The position numbers were made by a program, and so were the translations under genes. 64,000 nucleotides of DNA from Ardenticatenaceae bacterium (GTDB lineage: Bacteria > Chloroflexota > Anaerolineae > Promineifilales > Promineifilaceae), in contig JACKBT010000018.1 in the NCBI GenBank assembly GCA_020634415.1, positions 1-64,000 on the forward strand, given 5' to 3'. Below, piece after piece: positions 7,489 through 19,900 of this stretch; position 1 is the stretch's first letter; every line of letters begins with the position of its first letter. The notes beneath the pieces were generated by a model. It was not told the DNA's origin. It was given only the letters and a program-made list of their open reading frames with translations, and ran no database searches.

Positions 7489-10400
7489 ATGAGTACCCAA
7501 ATCAGGCTGCTAGGTAAACCACAGGTGGCAGTAGATGGGCAGCCATCACCCGTGCTGAAAAGTGCCAAAGGGTTGGCGCTGTTGGCCTACCTGGTCATTA
7601 CCAGGCAGGCCCATTCGCGGGAAGCAATTGCTGATCTGTTGTGGGAGGCCACCTCTACCGCCAAATCCTTAAACAACCTGCGCCAACTGTTGTCGCGGCT
7701 AAAGAAGTGGCTGCCCGATTTGCAGATTTCGGCGGCAGAGGTGGCGTATGAAGCCAACGATTTTGTGGATTTGTATGTAATGAGTGAGGGCTTAACGGCC
7801 GTTTCCCCCCACATGCTTGACGAGGCCCTTCAGCTCTATACCGGCGACTTGTTAGCCAACTTTTATGTGCCCGACACCCCCCGCTTTAACGAATGGCTGC
7901 TGCTGGAACGAGAACAGTTACGCCAACGCATCACCGTAGCTTACCGCCAGCTATGTGATACCTATGCCGAACAAGAGGATTGGGTGCGGGGCGTAACGGC
8001 CGCGCAGCGTTGGCTGCTGCTGGATGAGTTGAACGAGACTGCCTTGCCCTATCTTCTGCAATTTTTAGCGGCCACCGGCCAGATTGAAGTGGCTTTGCAG
8101 CAATATGAAATAACCAAACAACAGTTGTGGCTAGAATTGGCCGTAGAGCCAGAACCAGAAACAGTGCAACTGGTGCAACGATTACAGCGGTTGAAGGAGC
8201 AGCAAGGTGGCGGGGTATCGTGGGCGGCCATTGTAGGGGCACAGATGGAACGGCCGTCTGCCGACGAATTGGCCGAACCAGGCAGCTTGCCCATCAACGC
8301 CTATGTCCCCTACCAACGCAACAACGATTTTACAGGCCGCAAAGAGTCCCTTCTGCATCTGGCCCACCTGCTGCTGCCAGATGCCGGGCAACCCACACAC
8401 CGGGCAGTGGCGGTAACGGGCATGGGCGGGCTGGGCAAGACGCAAACAGCAGTAGAATTTTGTTATCGGTACGGCCGTTTCTTCCCCGGCGGTGTCTTCT
8501 GGCTCAGCTTTGCCGATGGCGACAACGTGGCCGCCGAAATCTCCCTCATCGGTGGCGAACGGGGGATGAACTTATATCGTGATGACGAAAAACATTCGCA
8601 AGCCAGCCGCATAAACCAGGTGCAGCGGGCATGGCAAGAGCCTACGCCCCGCTTACTCATCTTTGACAACTGCGAAGAAGAAGCCCTTTTGCAAAAATGG
8701 CTGCCTGTCACGGGCGGCTGCCGCGTGCTGCTCACAAGCCGCCGCGGGAAATGGGCACGAGATTTACAAGTAAGCACCTGGCCCTTACCTGCTTTAGACC
8801 CGCATGAAAGTGAAGCCCTCTTACACCAGTTAGTCCCCCACATCAGCCAAGAAGCCGCCGCCGAAATCGCCACAGAAGTCGGCCACTTGCCCTTAGCCCT
8901 ACACCTGGCTGGTGGCTTTTTACGCCGCTATCGCCAGATTACACCCACCCAATATCTGGCGCAGTTGCGCGACAAAGGGCTGTTAAGTCATCCCTCCCTG
9001 CAAGGGCGTGGCAGCCAACATTCACCAACGGGCCATGAATTGAATGTGGCTCGCACCTTCGCCGTTAACTGGGAACAGTTGGATACAACAGACGAAACGG
9101 ATGTCATGGCCCTTCACCTATTAACTCATGCCGTCCAATTTGCTCCGGGCGAACCACTGCCCCGCGAACTGCTCTTGTCCACACTTCTGGCCGCTGATGC
9201 CGACGTGGCGCAGATGTTGTTGGTGGAAGATGGGCTGGCGCGGCTCATTGCGCTGGGCTTTATAAAGGACGATGGTGAGAACACCGTTACGCTGCATCGG
9301 CTGGTAATTGCTTTTGTGCAGACGATGTTGACAGAGCAGACAGAAGCCGTTACGGCCGTTGTCCAAACTGTCTGGCAGCGCATCAAAGCACACTGGGATG
9401 CTGGCTTCTATTTGGATCGGCTCCCCGTACCCCTTGTTCACATACGCCACATCATGGAAGCGGAACAGATCAGAGCCACCCCCTATGCCGTGCGCCTCAC
9501 CCACGCCTGGGGCCGCCATTTAATGGATATAGGCGATCTAACCACCTCCCGCACCTTCTTAGAAAGTGCCTGGCAGCTCTCACAACAAACAGCCGAACTA
9601 GAGCCAGCGGAAACGGCCGATATCCTCATGTCACTAGGCACCATCATCTGGCAAACAGACACAGCCGAATCAGCCTACCCCCATTACCAACAAGCCTTCA
9701 CCATTTACCAGCAGCAGTATGGCGACAACCACATCAAAACCGCCCGCAGCCTCAACAACCTAGCCATCATCCACTCCCGAACAGGCAACAACCAAAAAGC
9801 CATAGCTCATTACCAACACGCCCTCACCATCTTTGAACGCATTCTACCCCCCGACAATCTGGATGCAGCCCGCACCCTATACAACTTAGGCCTCTCCTAC
9901 CGCCGCCTGGGCAGCTATATGCTGGCCCTATCCCATTACGAGATTTCACTCAAAATTCGAGAAAAAATCTTATCCGCCGACCATCCGAGCTTGCTCGAAT
10001 CGGTGACGGGCATGGGCGTTATCAATTTTCTAATAGGCGATTATGAAACGGCCCTGGCCCTGCATCAGCGGGCATTGGCGGGGCGAGAAAGCCGCTTGGG
10101 GACCGTACATCCTTACACAACCGTTTCTCTGGGGAATGTGGGCTTATGTTTGAGTTTATTAGGAGAGCCAGAACGGGGTCTTGCCCTTATACAACAGTCT
10201 CTCACAAATCGAGAAGCAGCCTACGGGCCAGATCATCCCCAGCTCGTCTTTACGTTGACCTGGTTAGGTTACGTCTGGCGCATGATGGACCAGACGGAAC
10301 AGGCACGCCGCCATTTAGAGCGAGCCTTGGGCATAATAGAAGCGCATGAGATGGCTGATGAAACAACGGCCGATACACTCACCTTTTTAGCCAGTGCCTT

Positions 10401-10659
10401 GCAAGCCGTCGGCGACCTGTTCACCGCCCGCACCTATTTAGACCGCGCCTTCAAAATGTGGCAGCAAAACCAGACTGATGCACATCCCAAAATAGCTGTG
10501 CCGCTGATTAGTTTGGGTGAGTGGCACGAGGCACAAGGGGCTAAAGTCGAAGCTTTAGCGTGTTATGAAAAGGCTCTGGCTGTTCTGGTGAATCAGGTGC
10601 TGGCGACGCAGGTAGATTTGAAGCGGGTACGGGAACATTTAACCAGATTGCAAGCCTAG
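7489..10659 (+). CDS. SARP - NB-ARC (STAND) - TPR regulator
   Basis: A 1056-aa multi-domain regulator. Residues 1-100 are the SARP winged helix (IRLLGKPQVAVDGQP, KGLALLAYLVITRQAHSREA, SLNNLRQLLSRLKKWLP); about 105-240 the BTAD domain (LYTGDLLANFYVPD, LQQYEITKQQLWLEL). The NB-ARC ATPase begins near 280 with a Walker A GMGGLGKT at 311-318, a Walker B RLLIFDNCE and a sensor-type LLTSRRGKW. From about 660 to the end, TPR-like repeats follow (SLNNLAIIHSRTGNNQKAIA, TLYNLGLSYRRLGSYMLALS). STAND proteins act as nucleotide-driven switches that sense a ligand through the TPR part. The gene is probably leaderless and lies between two inverted MITE copies. Target genes are unknown; the neighbours (66-aa gene, giant protein) are candidates. 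Confidence 0.92.
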   Translation: MSTQIRLLGKPQVAVDGQPSPVLKSAKGLALLAYLVITRQAHSREAIADLLWEATSTAKSLNNLRQLLSRLKKWLPDLQISAAEVAYEANDFVDLYVMSEGLTAVSPHMLDEALQLYTGDLLANFYVPDTPRFNEWLLLEREQLRQRITVAYRQLCDTYAEQEDWVRGVTAAQRWLLLDELNETALPYLLQFLAATGQIEVALQQYEITKQQLWLELAVEPEPETVQLVQRLQRLKEQQGGGVSWAAIVGAQMERPSADELAEPGSLPINAYVPYQRNNDFTGRKESLLHLAHLLLPDAGQPTHRAVAVTGMGGLGKTQTAVEFCYRYGRFFPGGVFWLSFADGDNVAAEISLIGGERGMNLYRDDEKHSQASRINQVQRAWQEPTPRLLIFDNCEEEALLQKWLPVTGGCRVLLTSRRGKWARDLQVSTWPLPALDPHESEALLHQLVPHISQEAAAEIATEVGHLPLALHLAGGFLRRYRQITPTQYLAQLRDKGLLSHPSLQGRGSQHSPTGHELNVARTFAVNWEQLDTTDETDVMALHLLTHAVQFAPGEPLPRELLLSTLLAADADVAQMLLVEDGLARLIALGFIKDDGENTVTLHRLVIAFVQTMLTEQTEAVTAVVQTVWQRIKAHWDAGFYLDRLPVPLVHIRHIMEAEQIRATPYAVRLTHAWGRHLMDIGDLTTSRTFLESAWQLSQQTAELEPAETADILMSLGTIIWQTDTAESAYPHYQQAFTIYQQQYGDNHIKTARSLNNLAIIHSRTGNNQKAIAHYQHALTIFERILPPDNLDAARTLYNLGLSYRRLGSYMLALSHYEISLKIREKILSADHPSLLESVTGMGVINFLIGDYETALALHQRALAGRESRLGTVHPYTTVSLGNVGLCLSLLGEPERGLALIQQSLTNREAAYGPDHPQLVFTLTWLGYVWRMMDQTEQARRHLERALGIIEAHEMADETTADTLTFLASALQAVGDLFTARTYLDRAFKMWQQNQTDAHPKIAVPLISLGEWHEAQGAKVEALACYEKALAVLVNQVLATQVDLKRVREHLTRLQA

Positions 10660-10686
10660 ATAAGTGTTCGTTTTTAACTTAGCGGT

Positions 10687-10774
10687 TTGGAGATTGGAGA
10701 TTGGAGACTGGTTAATCTCCAATCTCCAATCTCCACATTTAGAAGTTCAACTTCTCAGGAGAAGTTGAACTTCT
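10687..10774. terminator. Two adjacent hairpins between convergent genes
   Basis: TTGGAGATTGGAGATTGGAG (10687 on) pairs with CTCCAATCTCCAATCTCCA up to 10735; this is a member of the GGAGATTGG repeat family. A second palindrome, AGAAGTTCAACTTCTC paired with GAGAAGTTGAACTTCT, fills 10741-10774 with almost no loop. Together they sit between the ends of the convergent 7489 and 10907 genes and are likely a two-way terminator, though U-runs are short. Confidence 0.55.
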
Positions 10775-10802
10775 TCTGTAATTTATTATCAGTCTGTGTT
10801 CC

Positions 10803-10910
10803 CTAGCAGGCTGTCGGAAAAGTGGCCGTAGGCGCGGTATCCTTACCGCGTTCCCAGAGCGCGAAAGGGATTTCGCGGCTACAAATTGGGGTTCTCCGAC
10901 AAACTGCTAG
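10803..10910 (+). repeat. 108-bp MITE-like element, copy B (inverted relative to copy A)
   Basis: Same length and sequence as copy A in reverse orientation, with mismatches at two positions only (GTGGCC for GTGACC, and CCCAGAG for CCCCGAG). Its last CTAG gives the TAG stop (10909-10907) of the 4449-aa giant gene. Both copies therefore end in the stop codon of a minus-strand gene at the context AC-TAG-CAG. Confidence 0.8.
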
Positions 10911-13900
10911 TGCGCCGCCACAATGGCCGCCTTCAGGCGTTCGGCCGTGTCCAACAGCGGCTGCGCCTGTTCTGGTGTCAGAACACCTCTGTCAACAAAG
11001 GCATTCACCTTCACCATAAACCGGTTTAGATTCAAGATGGCGACCACAGGTCTATCGTTATTGAGGGCACGAACCACTCTCTGCAAAGAGGTGTTCAGGG
11101 CTGCGCCTTGTATCGGCCGCAAGACACCGCTGTTCACCAGGGCCAGCACATCATCCTGCAAGTGCATCACCGCCTCCTGGTGGCTCATCACCGTCACGAC
11201 TGTTGTTTCGGTGGCTACACCGCCATCATCATCACTGACCTGGACGGTGACGGTGAAGTCACCGGGGCTGGCAAAGGCGCAATCGGTGCTGTTGCCAGTC
11301 TGGGGGCCAATTTCAAAGCTGCCATCGCTGTCACAGTCAAAGGCGTAGCTTAGGGTGTCCAAAACATCGGTGGCGGTGACGGTGATGGTGCTGCTTTCGC
11401 CAAAGATGATGGGTAGATAGGTGAGGTTGGTGATGGCTGGCGGCAGGTTGAGGATGGCGATAACGGCCGTATCCACACCCACCAAACCCCCGCCATCCGT
11501 CACCTGCAACCCCACCGTCACACTCATCGGCCCATCCAGCGTCACAGCCGAGAACGTGGGCATCATGCCCACAGCATCATCATATGCACCATCGCCATCA
11601 AAGTCCCAGGCATAACCCAACGTAGCCGGGTCTTGCTCCGCATCCGTCGTCCCCGCAGCATCCAGCATGACCAACTCACCTTCATTGACGGTGTAGGGGC
11701 CACCCGCCTCGGCCACCGGCGCACTGTTGCCCAGCGCCACCATCACGGTGACGGTGGTCGTGTCCTGCCCACCATAGCCATCGGTAACGGTGTAGGTAAA
11801 GACATCGCTGCCACTAAAGCCGCTGTTGGGCGTGTAGGTCACATCGCTGCCGTTGTTGGCTACGGAGCCGCGGCTGCCTTGCGTGACCGAATCTACCGTG
11901 AGGCTGTCGCCATCTACATCGCTGTCATTGGCGAGAACGGGAATGAGAACGGCCGTATCCGCCTCCGTCATCGCCCCATCAGCCACCGCCACCGGATTGT
12001 CATTCACAGGGTCAATGGTGACGGTGACGGTGGCCGTATCGCTGCCGCCATTGCCATCGGTAACGGTGTAGGTAAAGACATCGCTGCCGTTAAAGTTAGC
12101 ATCGGGCGTGTAGGTCACATCACTGCCATTGTTGACCACAGAGCCATGACTGCCCTGCATAACCGATTGCACGATGAGACTGTCGCCATCTACGTCACTG
12201 TCGTTGTTGAGGAGGTCAATGGTAACGGCCGTATCCTCAGCCGTCATCCCCTCATCATCAGTCGCCACAGGCACATCATTCACCGGGTCAACCGTCACCG
12301 TCACCTGCGCCGTGTCCTGCCCACCATGACCATCCGTAATGGTATAAGTAAAAACATCTGTACCGTTGAAGTTCAGGGTCGGCGTGTAGGTCACATCGCT
12401 GCCGCTGCTGCTGACCGCGCCGTTGGCTGGCTGGCTCAGGCTGTCAAGCGTCAGGCTGTCCCCATCAGGGTCACTGTCGTTAGCCAGAATATCCACGAGA
12501 ACGGCCGTATCCTCAGCCGTCATCGCACTATCAGCCATCGCACTAGGCGCATGGTTAATAACCTCAATCACCTCCACTGTGAAGGGGCCAACCAGACGGG
12601 TATTGCCCACCGTGTCCCCAAACGTCACCAGCAGCGTGTATGTGCCCAATGGCTGATTTAGCACATACGACCACTGTCCCCCGTTCACCGTCAGCCCCTC
12701 ATTGATGGGCGCACCGGCTGGTGGATAGATGGTGATCGTGGCTGAATCCACGCCGCCGCCATCTGTAACTGTGCCAGCCAAAACCGGCTCAGTGCCGCCG
12801 ACCACTACCTGCGTCAACTGCTGTGTCACCGCCACAGTGGGGGCAATGGTGTCTACCACAGTGGTAAACCAGCCGGTGGTGGCAGCGTTATCACCATAAT
12901 CGGTGGCGCGGAAGCGCACGGTATGTGTCACCCAATCCTGGCTGGGCAGTGACCAGACGTACTGCCAGGGTTGACTGCCATTGGTGTTGGGTTGGCCCAC
13001 ATTGGCGGTTTGCCAAACGGCCGTATCACTATCAAACTGCACCGCCACCTGCTGCACCTCCGCCCCGGCGGGCAGGGGGTCACTGGTTGTGCCACTCAGA
13101 GAGGCCACCCCACTGTTACCCACCACCGCCGGTACAGTCGCCGTAATCAGCGGCGCAGCCTCATCAATCACAAAGGTCGCCAAAGCCACGTCACTCACCT
13201 GCCCGTGATAATCCGTCGCCCGCACATACAGATCCCACACCCCCGTAGACACACCTGGGTCTACCACCGCCGACCAGGATTGTGTGCCGATGGCAGCTTG
13301 CCAGTTGCTTCCGTCCAGGCTCACCTCCACCGAGGCCACGCCCGTGCCAGCAGCATCATCAGCCGTGCCCACAATGGCTTGGGGGCCAGCCGCACTGGCA
13401 TTACCTGGATTGGCAACCACCTCTGCCGCTGGTTTAGCCAGGTCTAACACATGGGTCAGCATCGCCGTCTGCGGCAGCAGCAGGTCTGTTTGCAATTGGG
13501 CCGTCGTCGTCACCTGCGTCAAGCCGGTCAGGTCGTTGTCCAACTGCGCGGTGATGGTAATGCGCTGGCTGTCGCTGCTGGTAATCTCCGCCACATCCAA
13601 AAGCCAGCTATCGGGGACGGCGCAACTGTTGCAGGTGGCCCCATCTACACTGATGAAGTTAATGCCCGTACTGCCCGTTAGCTGAACCTGCATATCGTCA
13701 CTGGCATAATCGCCTTCATTGGTAATATCTAACAGATATTGCACGATATGGCCGTGACTGAGGGTGTCTTGGGTGGGCGGGGAACTGCTGGCGTGCAGGC
13801 TAAGGATGGGTTCGCGGGCGCCAATCGGCCGTTTCAACAAATCCGTCCCTGTATTGACCATCCACTCATAATAGTAGTCAAATGTGCCATCCAACTGGTT

Positions 13901-16900
13901 CAAGGTGGGGAAAGCACTCCAGACCTCACCCCCCTCATCCACCGCATACGCAAACATGCGGTTGTGGGCGAAACCGTCTGTTACCGGCCCTCTAAACCAG
14001 AAGACAAGCTCGGTGCCGCCGTTTTCGGGATCATGCACCATGTAGGTGGAGTCGTTGCTGATCCAGTTGACACCATCAAATTGCCAGCCACCGCTGATGT
14101 CGCTGTCGCTGACATTGGCGGCAAAATCAGCCGCAAACGGCAGCGTTACACTGCCCGTCACCGGGCTTGTTGTGCCGCCAGCGTTCACATCCCAATAAAC
14201 CCACATGGTTCCGTCGTTGTCCCAATTGGCGCCTTGCCAGCCGATGTAGGCATTGCGGGCTTCCCAGGTTGAGTACAGCGATTGGGGGATATTCGGCCGT
14301 TCGTCCTCATCCAGCCATTCAGTGGCGGTCAGCCATTCGTCGTGGCGAATATCCAGAATGCCATCCATCGTCAAAGCGATACTCTGAAAAGTGGTATACC
14401 AGGGCTGGCCGTACATCTGCCCCAAATACCAGGGGCCGAAGGAACGCCAGTCAATGTTGCCCACCTCATCCTCGGCCCCAATATTGGCATAGAAGTTGGG
14501 GGCATCAATGACCCGCACCACGCTTGTCTGGTTCTGCGGGCTGCTGGGTGGTGTTGCGGGATCGCCACTGCCAAAATTGGCGAGCATCTGACTAAAGTAG
14601 CTGCCGTCAAGGGGCAGATCCCAGGTAATGGTAACGGCCGTATTCTGATCCAGGTGCTTGCCAATAACGGCTTCAGAATCAATGGTAACTTCGCCCAGCA
14701 AACGGGGCGCACCCGTATCCACCGTCATGGTGTACACATACACCCGCGACAGACCAGCATAATCCGTCACACGCAGCTTGGCGGGGAAGGTGGTAGCATC
14801 AAAGCCATCCGGTATCTGCCAATCATAGGGGCCAAAGAGGCCATTGTGTTCCAGGTTATTGAGGTTGTCATCGGCCGCAGGCAGCGTTTCCCAGGTCAAG
14901 CCGCCATCAAAGCTAATCTGGTAGCCGTTGATGCCCGTAAACCCTTCTTGCGGCTGTGTGCCAATATGGTCTTTCACATCATAAGCATTGCCTTGAATAT
15001 GAACCACCTCGCCGAAGATTTCATCGTAGGGCGGAATGGGCAGCAGATCGTCGTGAATGTCAACGTACCAGATTTTTGGCGGAGTCGCATCAAAGTAAGT
15101 CGTAGCGTTATCCCAGTTGATGGAGGCGACGGCTATGGCGCTGCTACCCACCTGCCCAGCCCCATCTACGACAAAGGCTTGAATGTCGGCATCAATAATG
15201 GGTGCACCTGTGTCATTCATATAGATGTAGTGGAATTGGCGGGGGGTGAGGCCATCTGCCTGCCAACCATCAATAGACCAGGCACCCTCGAAGCGTTCAC
15301 CGTTGATGGTGAAGTAGATATCATCTACATCAAACGAGGTGCCGATATAGTCGCTGACAACGCCGGTAAGGCGCAGCCAGGTTTGGCCCACGCCAGCCGG
15401 ATGCCCTACCGCCAGTGAGACCACCGGGGCCGTGTCATCTACGTAGAAAGCACCCTCGTACCAATCTTGGGTGTCAATTTCGGCATTGCCCAGTGTGTCG
15501 GCGGCACGGCTGTAGATGCGGAAGAAGCCAGTGCTGGTGGGGGTGTAGTCTACCTCCCAATAGCTTACCTTCTCGCCAGGGCTGGCTAAGGGGGCTGTTT
15601 GCCAACTGGCGGGCAGGGTTTCGGTGATGGGAGAATTGACATCTGCTACCGGAACAACGGCGTATTCCACCTGCCCCACGCCGATATTTTCTGTGGCTAC
15701 CGAGTCATCGGGTTGGCCCATCAGCACCGAGATGGGCGCGGCCAACAGTTCATGCCAGCCAATGTCGGCACGAGCACCGCCGCCAGTGGGCGCGGGTTCG
15801 CCTAAACGGCCCGCATCCAGGGCGGGTGAACCGACTTGCAGGTAGGCATAATCGCCCGTAAGCAAGGGGTCTTGGCCGACAATATCGTTGAGGCCGGTGA
15901 GGACATTGTGGTAGTTGATGGGGTTGTATAAAAGGTTGTTCTCGCTGAAGATGAGGCCAGTGGCGTTGGTTACGATGATGCCTGTGTCTATGGTGTGTGT
16001 TACGGACACAGTTTCGGCGTAGAGGCCGATGCCGTTGTTGCTGAGCAGGTTGCTGTTGGTGTCTAGCCAATCGTACTTGGCGTTGACCATGATGCCGGTG
16101 TTGTTGTTGATGAGGGTGTTGAAGTTGGCACTGCCGCTGGAACGGCCGTCTACATTGATTCCAATCACATTATCCTTAAACAGATTGTAATCAATCGCCA
16201 CACCATACGAACCACCCGTCAGGTGCAGGCCAACGGGGTTAGCACCACCACCGATGAGTGTAAAGCCCGCCACCTTTGTGCCCACCGTGCTGCTCAGCGT
16301 CACGGCTGGCCCATTCACGCCCACAATCGTGGTTTTATCGGGGTTGCTGCCCAAAAGCTGCAAATTCCAGTTGATTTCCACCGACTCGGTGTAGACACCT
16401 TCAGCCACGCCAACCGTAAATGGTGTGCCGTCCCCCGCGAACAAGTTCAGCATGTCGGTTTCGGCTGCGTCCACTGCTGCCTGGATGGTAGCAAAAGCAT
16501 CCACGCCCCAGATCAGGCCGTCGTTGGCACAGTTGGCGCAGTAGCTGCTGCTGGCGACAAAGCCCGTGCCCGTCTGCTCTCTGTGGCCGATGTCGGCGAA
16601 GTCGCCCGCGCCAGGTGGCACGGGGTAGCCCGGTGCGCCGGCATCAATTACTGGCGAGTGACTGGCGACGCGGAAGTCGTTGGCCGCGAAGTTGATAAAG
16701 AGCGGGTCGCTGAACAGCTCGCCACCACCGGGATCGTTGGGGGTCATGTCGGTGCTGTTGGCCCAGTAGAGGTTGAATTGATGGTTTTGCACCGCGGCGC
16801 AGCCTTCGTAGGCCAGGGCTGTGCCGGTGTTGTAAGCGAAGATGGTATTGATGACATCTACAGAGGCACAGTTGGTGGCGTTGAGACCATTTTCGTTGGC

Positions 16901-19900
16901 GACGAGGGTGGTGTTGCGCAGGTTGAGGTCGGTGCTGCTGCCGTCAAGGTGAACGGCCGTTTCCATATCCCGCACAATCGCCCGCGTTAACACTATATTG
17001 TCCGCGCCATTCAGCACGGCCAGCCCCGTTTCCAGCCCGCGCCCGGCCAGGGTGACATTCATCAAACTGCTGCTGCTCACGCCATTGGCCGTGACCAGGG
17101 TGGTAGCACTGCTGTCATCGGGGAAGGTGATGATAGTTAGGCCGGGGCCGGAGCCAGCCACGATGATGTTGTTGGTGAGGGTGATCACTTCCTGATAGAT
17201 GCCGGGTTCAATTAAAACCCGATCCGCACCGCTGTTGATGGCCGCCTGAATGCTGGTGAAGTCTGCCCCCGCATAACCGACGGTGACATCGCCGCTGAGC
17301 AGGGAGGGTGCAGCTTCCAGGTCTTTGTTGGCGGCTGCGGCCTGGTTAGAAGGTGGGTTCATGCCGCCGCCTGTGGGCAGCCAGGCTGGGTTGATGAAGG
17401 GGGTGGGGGCTTGGTTTAGGGCTGTGTAGCCGAGGCTGACAGCGGCTGTTTGGCTGGGCACAACCAGCAAGTCGGATGAACCGTCTCCGGCCAGGTCGGC
17501 CCCGGCGATGTAAGGAGCGGCGGCGGCTGAGGCCACGCCTGTGATGGTGGCAACGGCCGTTGTTAAATCACTGCCTAAAATGAGATAGGCATCACCATCA
17601 GCATTGCCAATGAGGAAATCGCCGCGATCATCCTTGTCCACATCACCGGCAGCGGCTAAGAAGCCAGAGAGGGGCGAAGCAAAACCGCTTAAGGACTGAG
17701 TGGTGAAGTTCTGGCCTGCATCGCCAAAGACCACGACGGGAGTGTCGTTATGGCTGTAAGCAAAATCAGCCAAGCCATCCCCGTTCACATCACCCGCGCC
17801 CACAAGGGTGGGCAGGCTGTCGCTGCTGGCGAAGGAGGCCATGGCCATGGCGGTTGTCAGGGTGGTCAGGCCATTTGCCTGCCAGCCGCCGCCACCCGCA
17901 AACAGATAAACCGTGCCGCCCATAGCAACGGCGAAATCATCAACAAAATCGCCATTTACATCGCCCACACCGGCAACGGTGGCCCCAGCGGCGGAAGTTT
18001 CCAGTACGGCTCCGGCCATCTCGTTGACGAATTGGGTGGCGCGGGGGCTGGCATCACCCAACAGCAGGTAGACGTAACCGGTCTGGCTGGTGGTGGTGCT
18101 GAGCAGAATGTCGCCCAGTGTGTCATTGTTGACATCGCCAGCGGCGGCCATCTGGCTGGTGAGGCTTTCACCTGCGGCAGTGGGGTACAGTTCTGACCAT
18201 TTGCTAGCGCTGCTGCCTGTCAGTTCTAGCTCATACCCCAAGGCTTGGGGATTGCCATAGACGAGGTACAGGCGGTTGTGGGCCGGATCGCCGATGAGCA
18301 AATCGGTGAAGCCGTTGCCATCAAAGTCGCCTGCGGGTTGGATGACGGAGCCAAGCCCAGCCCCAGGCAGACCGGCGAAAGAGGGTTTATGGTCGGAGAG
18401 GAAGTCGAGTTCGCCGAGGTTGGGGATGGGCCAATCACCAGCCTGGCCGGTGACGACGACGACTTTGCCTGCGCCGCTGTGGGCCTGGGGCAAACCGACG
18501 GCTAAATCGCCCAGCCGGTCGCCGTTGAAGTCGCCAATCCAGGAGATGGTAATACCGGCATCGTCGTCGGTGTAGGTGTCGGGCTGCAGCCATAGGCTGG
18601 CATCTTCGATGCTGTGCAGGCTGCCGCTGAGGTCAACGGGGCCAGCAGGCAGGGGGTTGTGTCCGGCATCGTTGGCGATGCCGTAGAGATGGAGGGGTTG
18701 GTTGAGAGGCACATGGCGCGGCTCCTCTTGGAGGAAGCTGCGGTTGGTGAGGTCGCTGGTGGGTGGCAGGAGGTCTACAAAGACGGTTTGTTCCAGGTAG
18801 CCGATGTTGCCGTAGGTGTCGTAGGCACGGAGGTGGAGGGTGTGTTCGCCTTGTGCATTTTCGGTGATGGCGGGTAGTTCCCACTCGCCGCTCCAGGTGG
18901 TGTTGAGGGGAGCGTTGTCGCTGGCCCAGATGGTGCGCCAGGGCTGTTCGTTGTAGCGTAGTTGCACTCGTTCCAAACCGGAATAGTTGTCTGTGACTGT
19001 GCCGGTAAGGTTGATGACGTTGGAGTAGGCTTGGCCGGCGCTGACGGTGACGTTGGCGGGCAGGTCGGAGGTGATGACGGGTGCGAGGCTGTCTACGATG
19101 ACTTGGGTGGTGAAGGGGGTGCTGGCGTTGCCGACGGCATCGTAGGCAACGGCCGTTACGGAGACAATTCCCTCATTGGGTAAATCCCACAAGAAGGCCC
19201 AGGGGGAACGGCCGTTGGCCGTAAACGTTCCGGCAGGCACAGTTACCGCTATATGGTCAACCCAAGAGCCGTTGTCCTCGGCAAAACCACCTACAATGTA
19301 GTTGTCGCCAATGAGGATGGTGCGGCTGACTGGGGCGCTGACCTCGACGGTGGGGGCGCTGTTGTCCTGCTCGTAGGGCAGGGTGACGGCGATGGGGGTG
19401 AGGGCGCCTTCGATGACATGGGGCAGGGAGACATGGAAGCTGCTGCTGGTGTTGCTGCCGCTGGCGGTGGCGCTCATGTTCAGGGTGAATGTTTGGAAGA
19501 ACAGGAGCGGGTCGCCGCTGAAATCGTAGTCGTAGCAACTGCCGTTGGCGGTGGTGGTGGGGGTGCTGTCGCCGGAGGTGGTGAGGCTGATGCTGTTGAG
19601 GACGGCGGGGGGGCAGAAGGTGAGGGTTTGGGTGATGGCGGTGCCGGCTAGGTTGTGCAGGGTGACGGTGGCGGTGACGGTTTGGGAGTTGGCGGCGTAG
19701 ACGGCCGTTTCCCCTGTGGGACTTACCAGATAGGGGCCAGCTTCTAGGGTTAGAACGGGGGCTTCATTGGCGGCGTAGGGGCTGCTGGCGGCGTTCATTT
19801 CGGTGCTGTCGCTCAGGCCATCGCCATCGGCATCTGCGTGGAAGGGGTCGGCAAAGACCCAATAGCTGCTGCCAGCAATGGTGATGAACCAGCCGCCGCC

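Noticed and set aside
7051..10910. Composite transposon made of the two 108-bp elements
   Set aside because: No transposase lies between or beside them, and no flanking duplication of the whole unit is visible; recorded as a MITE pair only.
10822..11019. 65-aa plus-strand open frame in the second MITE
   Set aside because: Its N-terminal half repeats that of the 6891-7139 frame only because both lie in copies of the same element.
11700..12540. Repeats of about 270 bases in the giant gene as a CRISPR or satellite
   Set aside because: They encode cadherin-like domains in one frame with protein-level conservation.
11633..12661. 342-aa plus-strand open frame opposite the giant gene
   Set aside because: It mirrors the cadherin-like repeats on the other strand; its own repeats follow from them and there is no ribosome site or family pattern.
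14282..15418. 378-aa plus-strand open frame opposite the giant gene
   Set aside because: An antisense shadow: the minus-strand frame encodes coherent Ig-like and beta-rich modules over the same bases.
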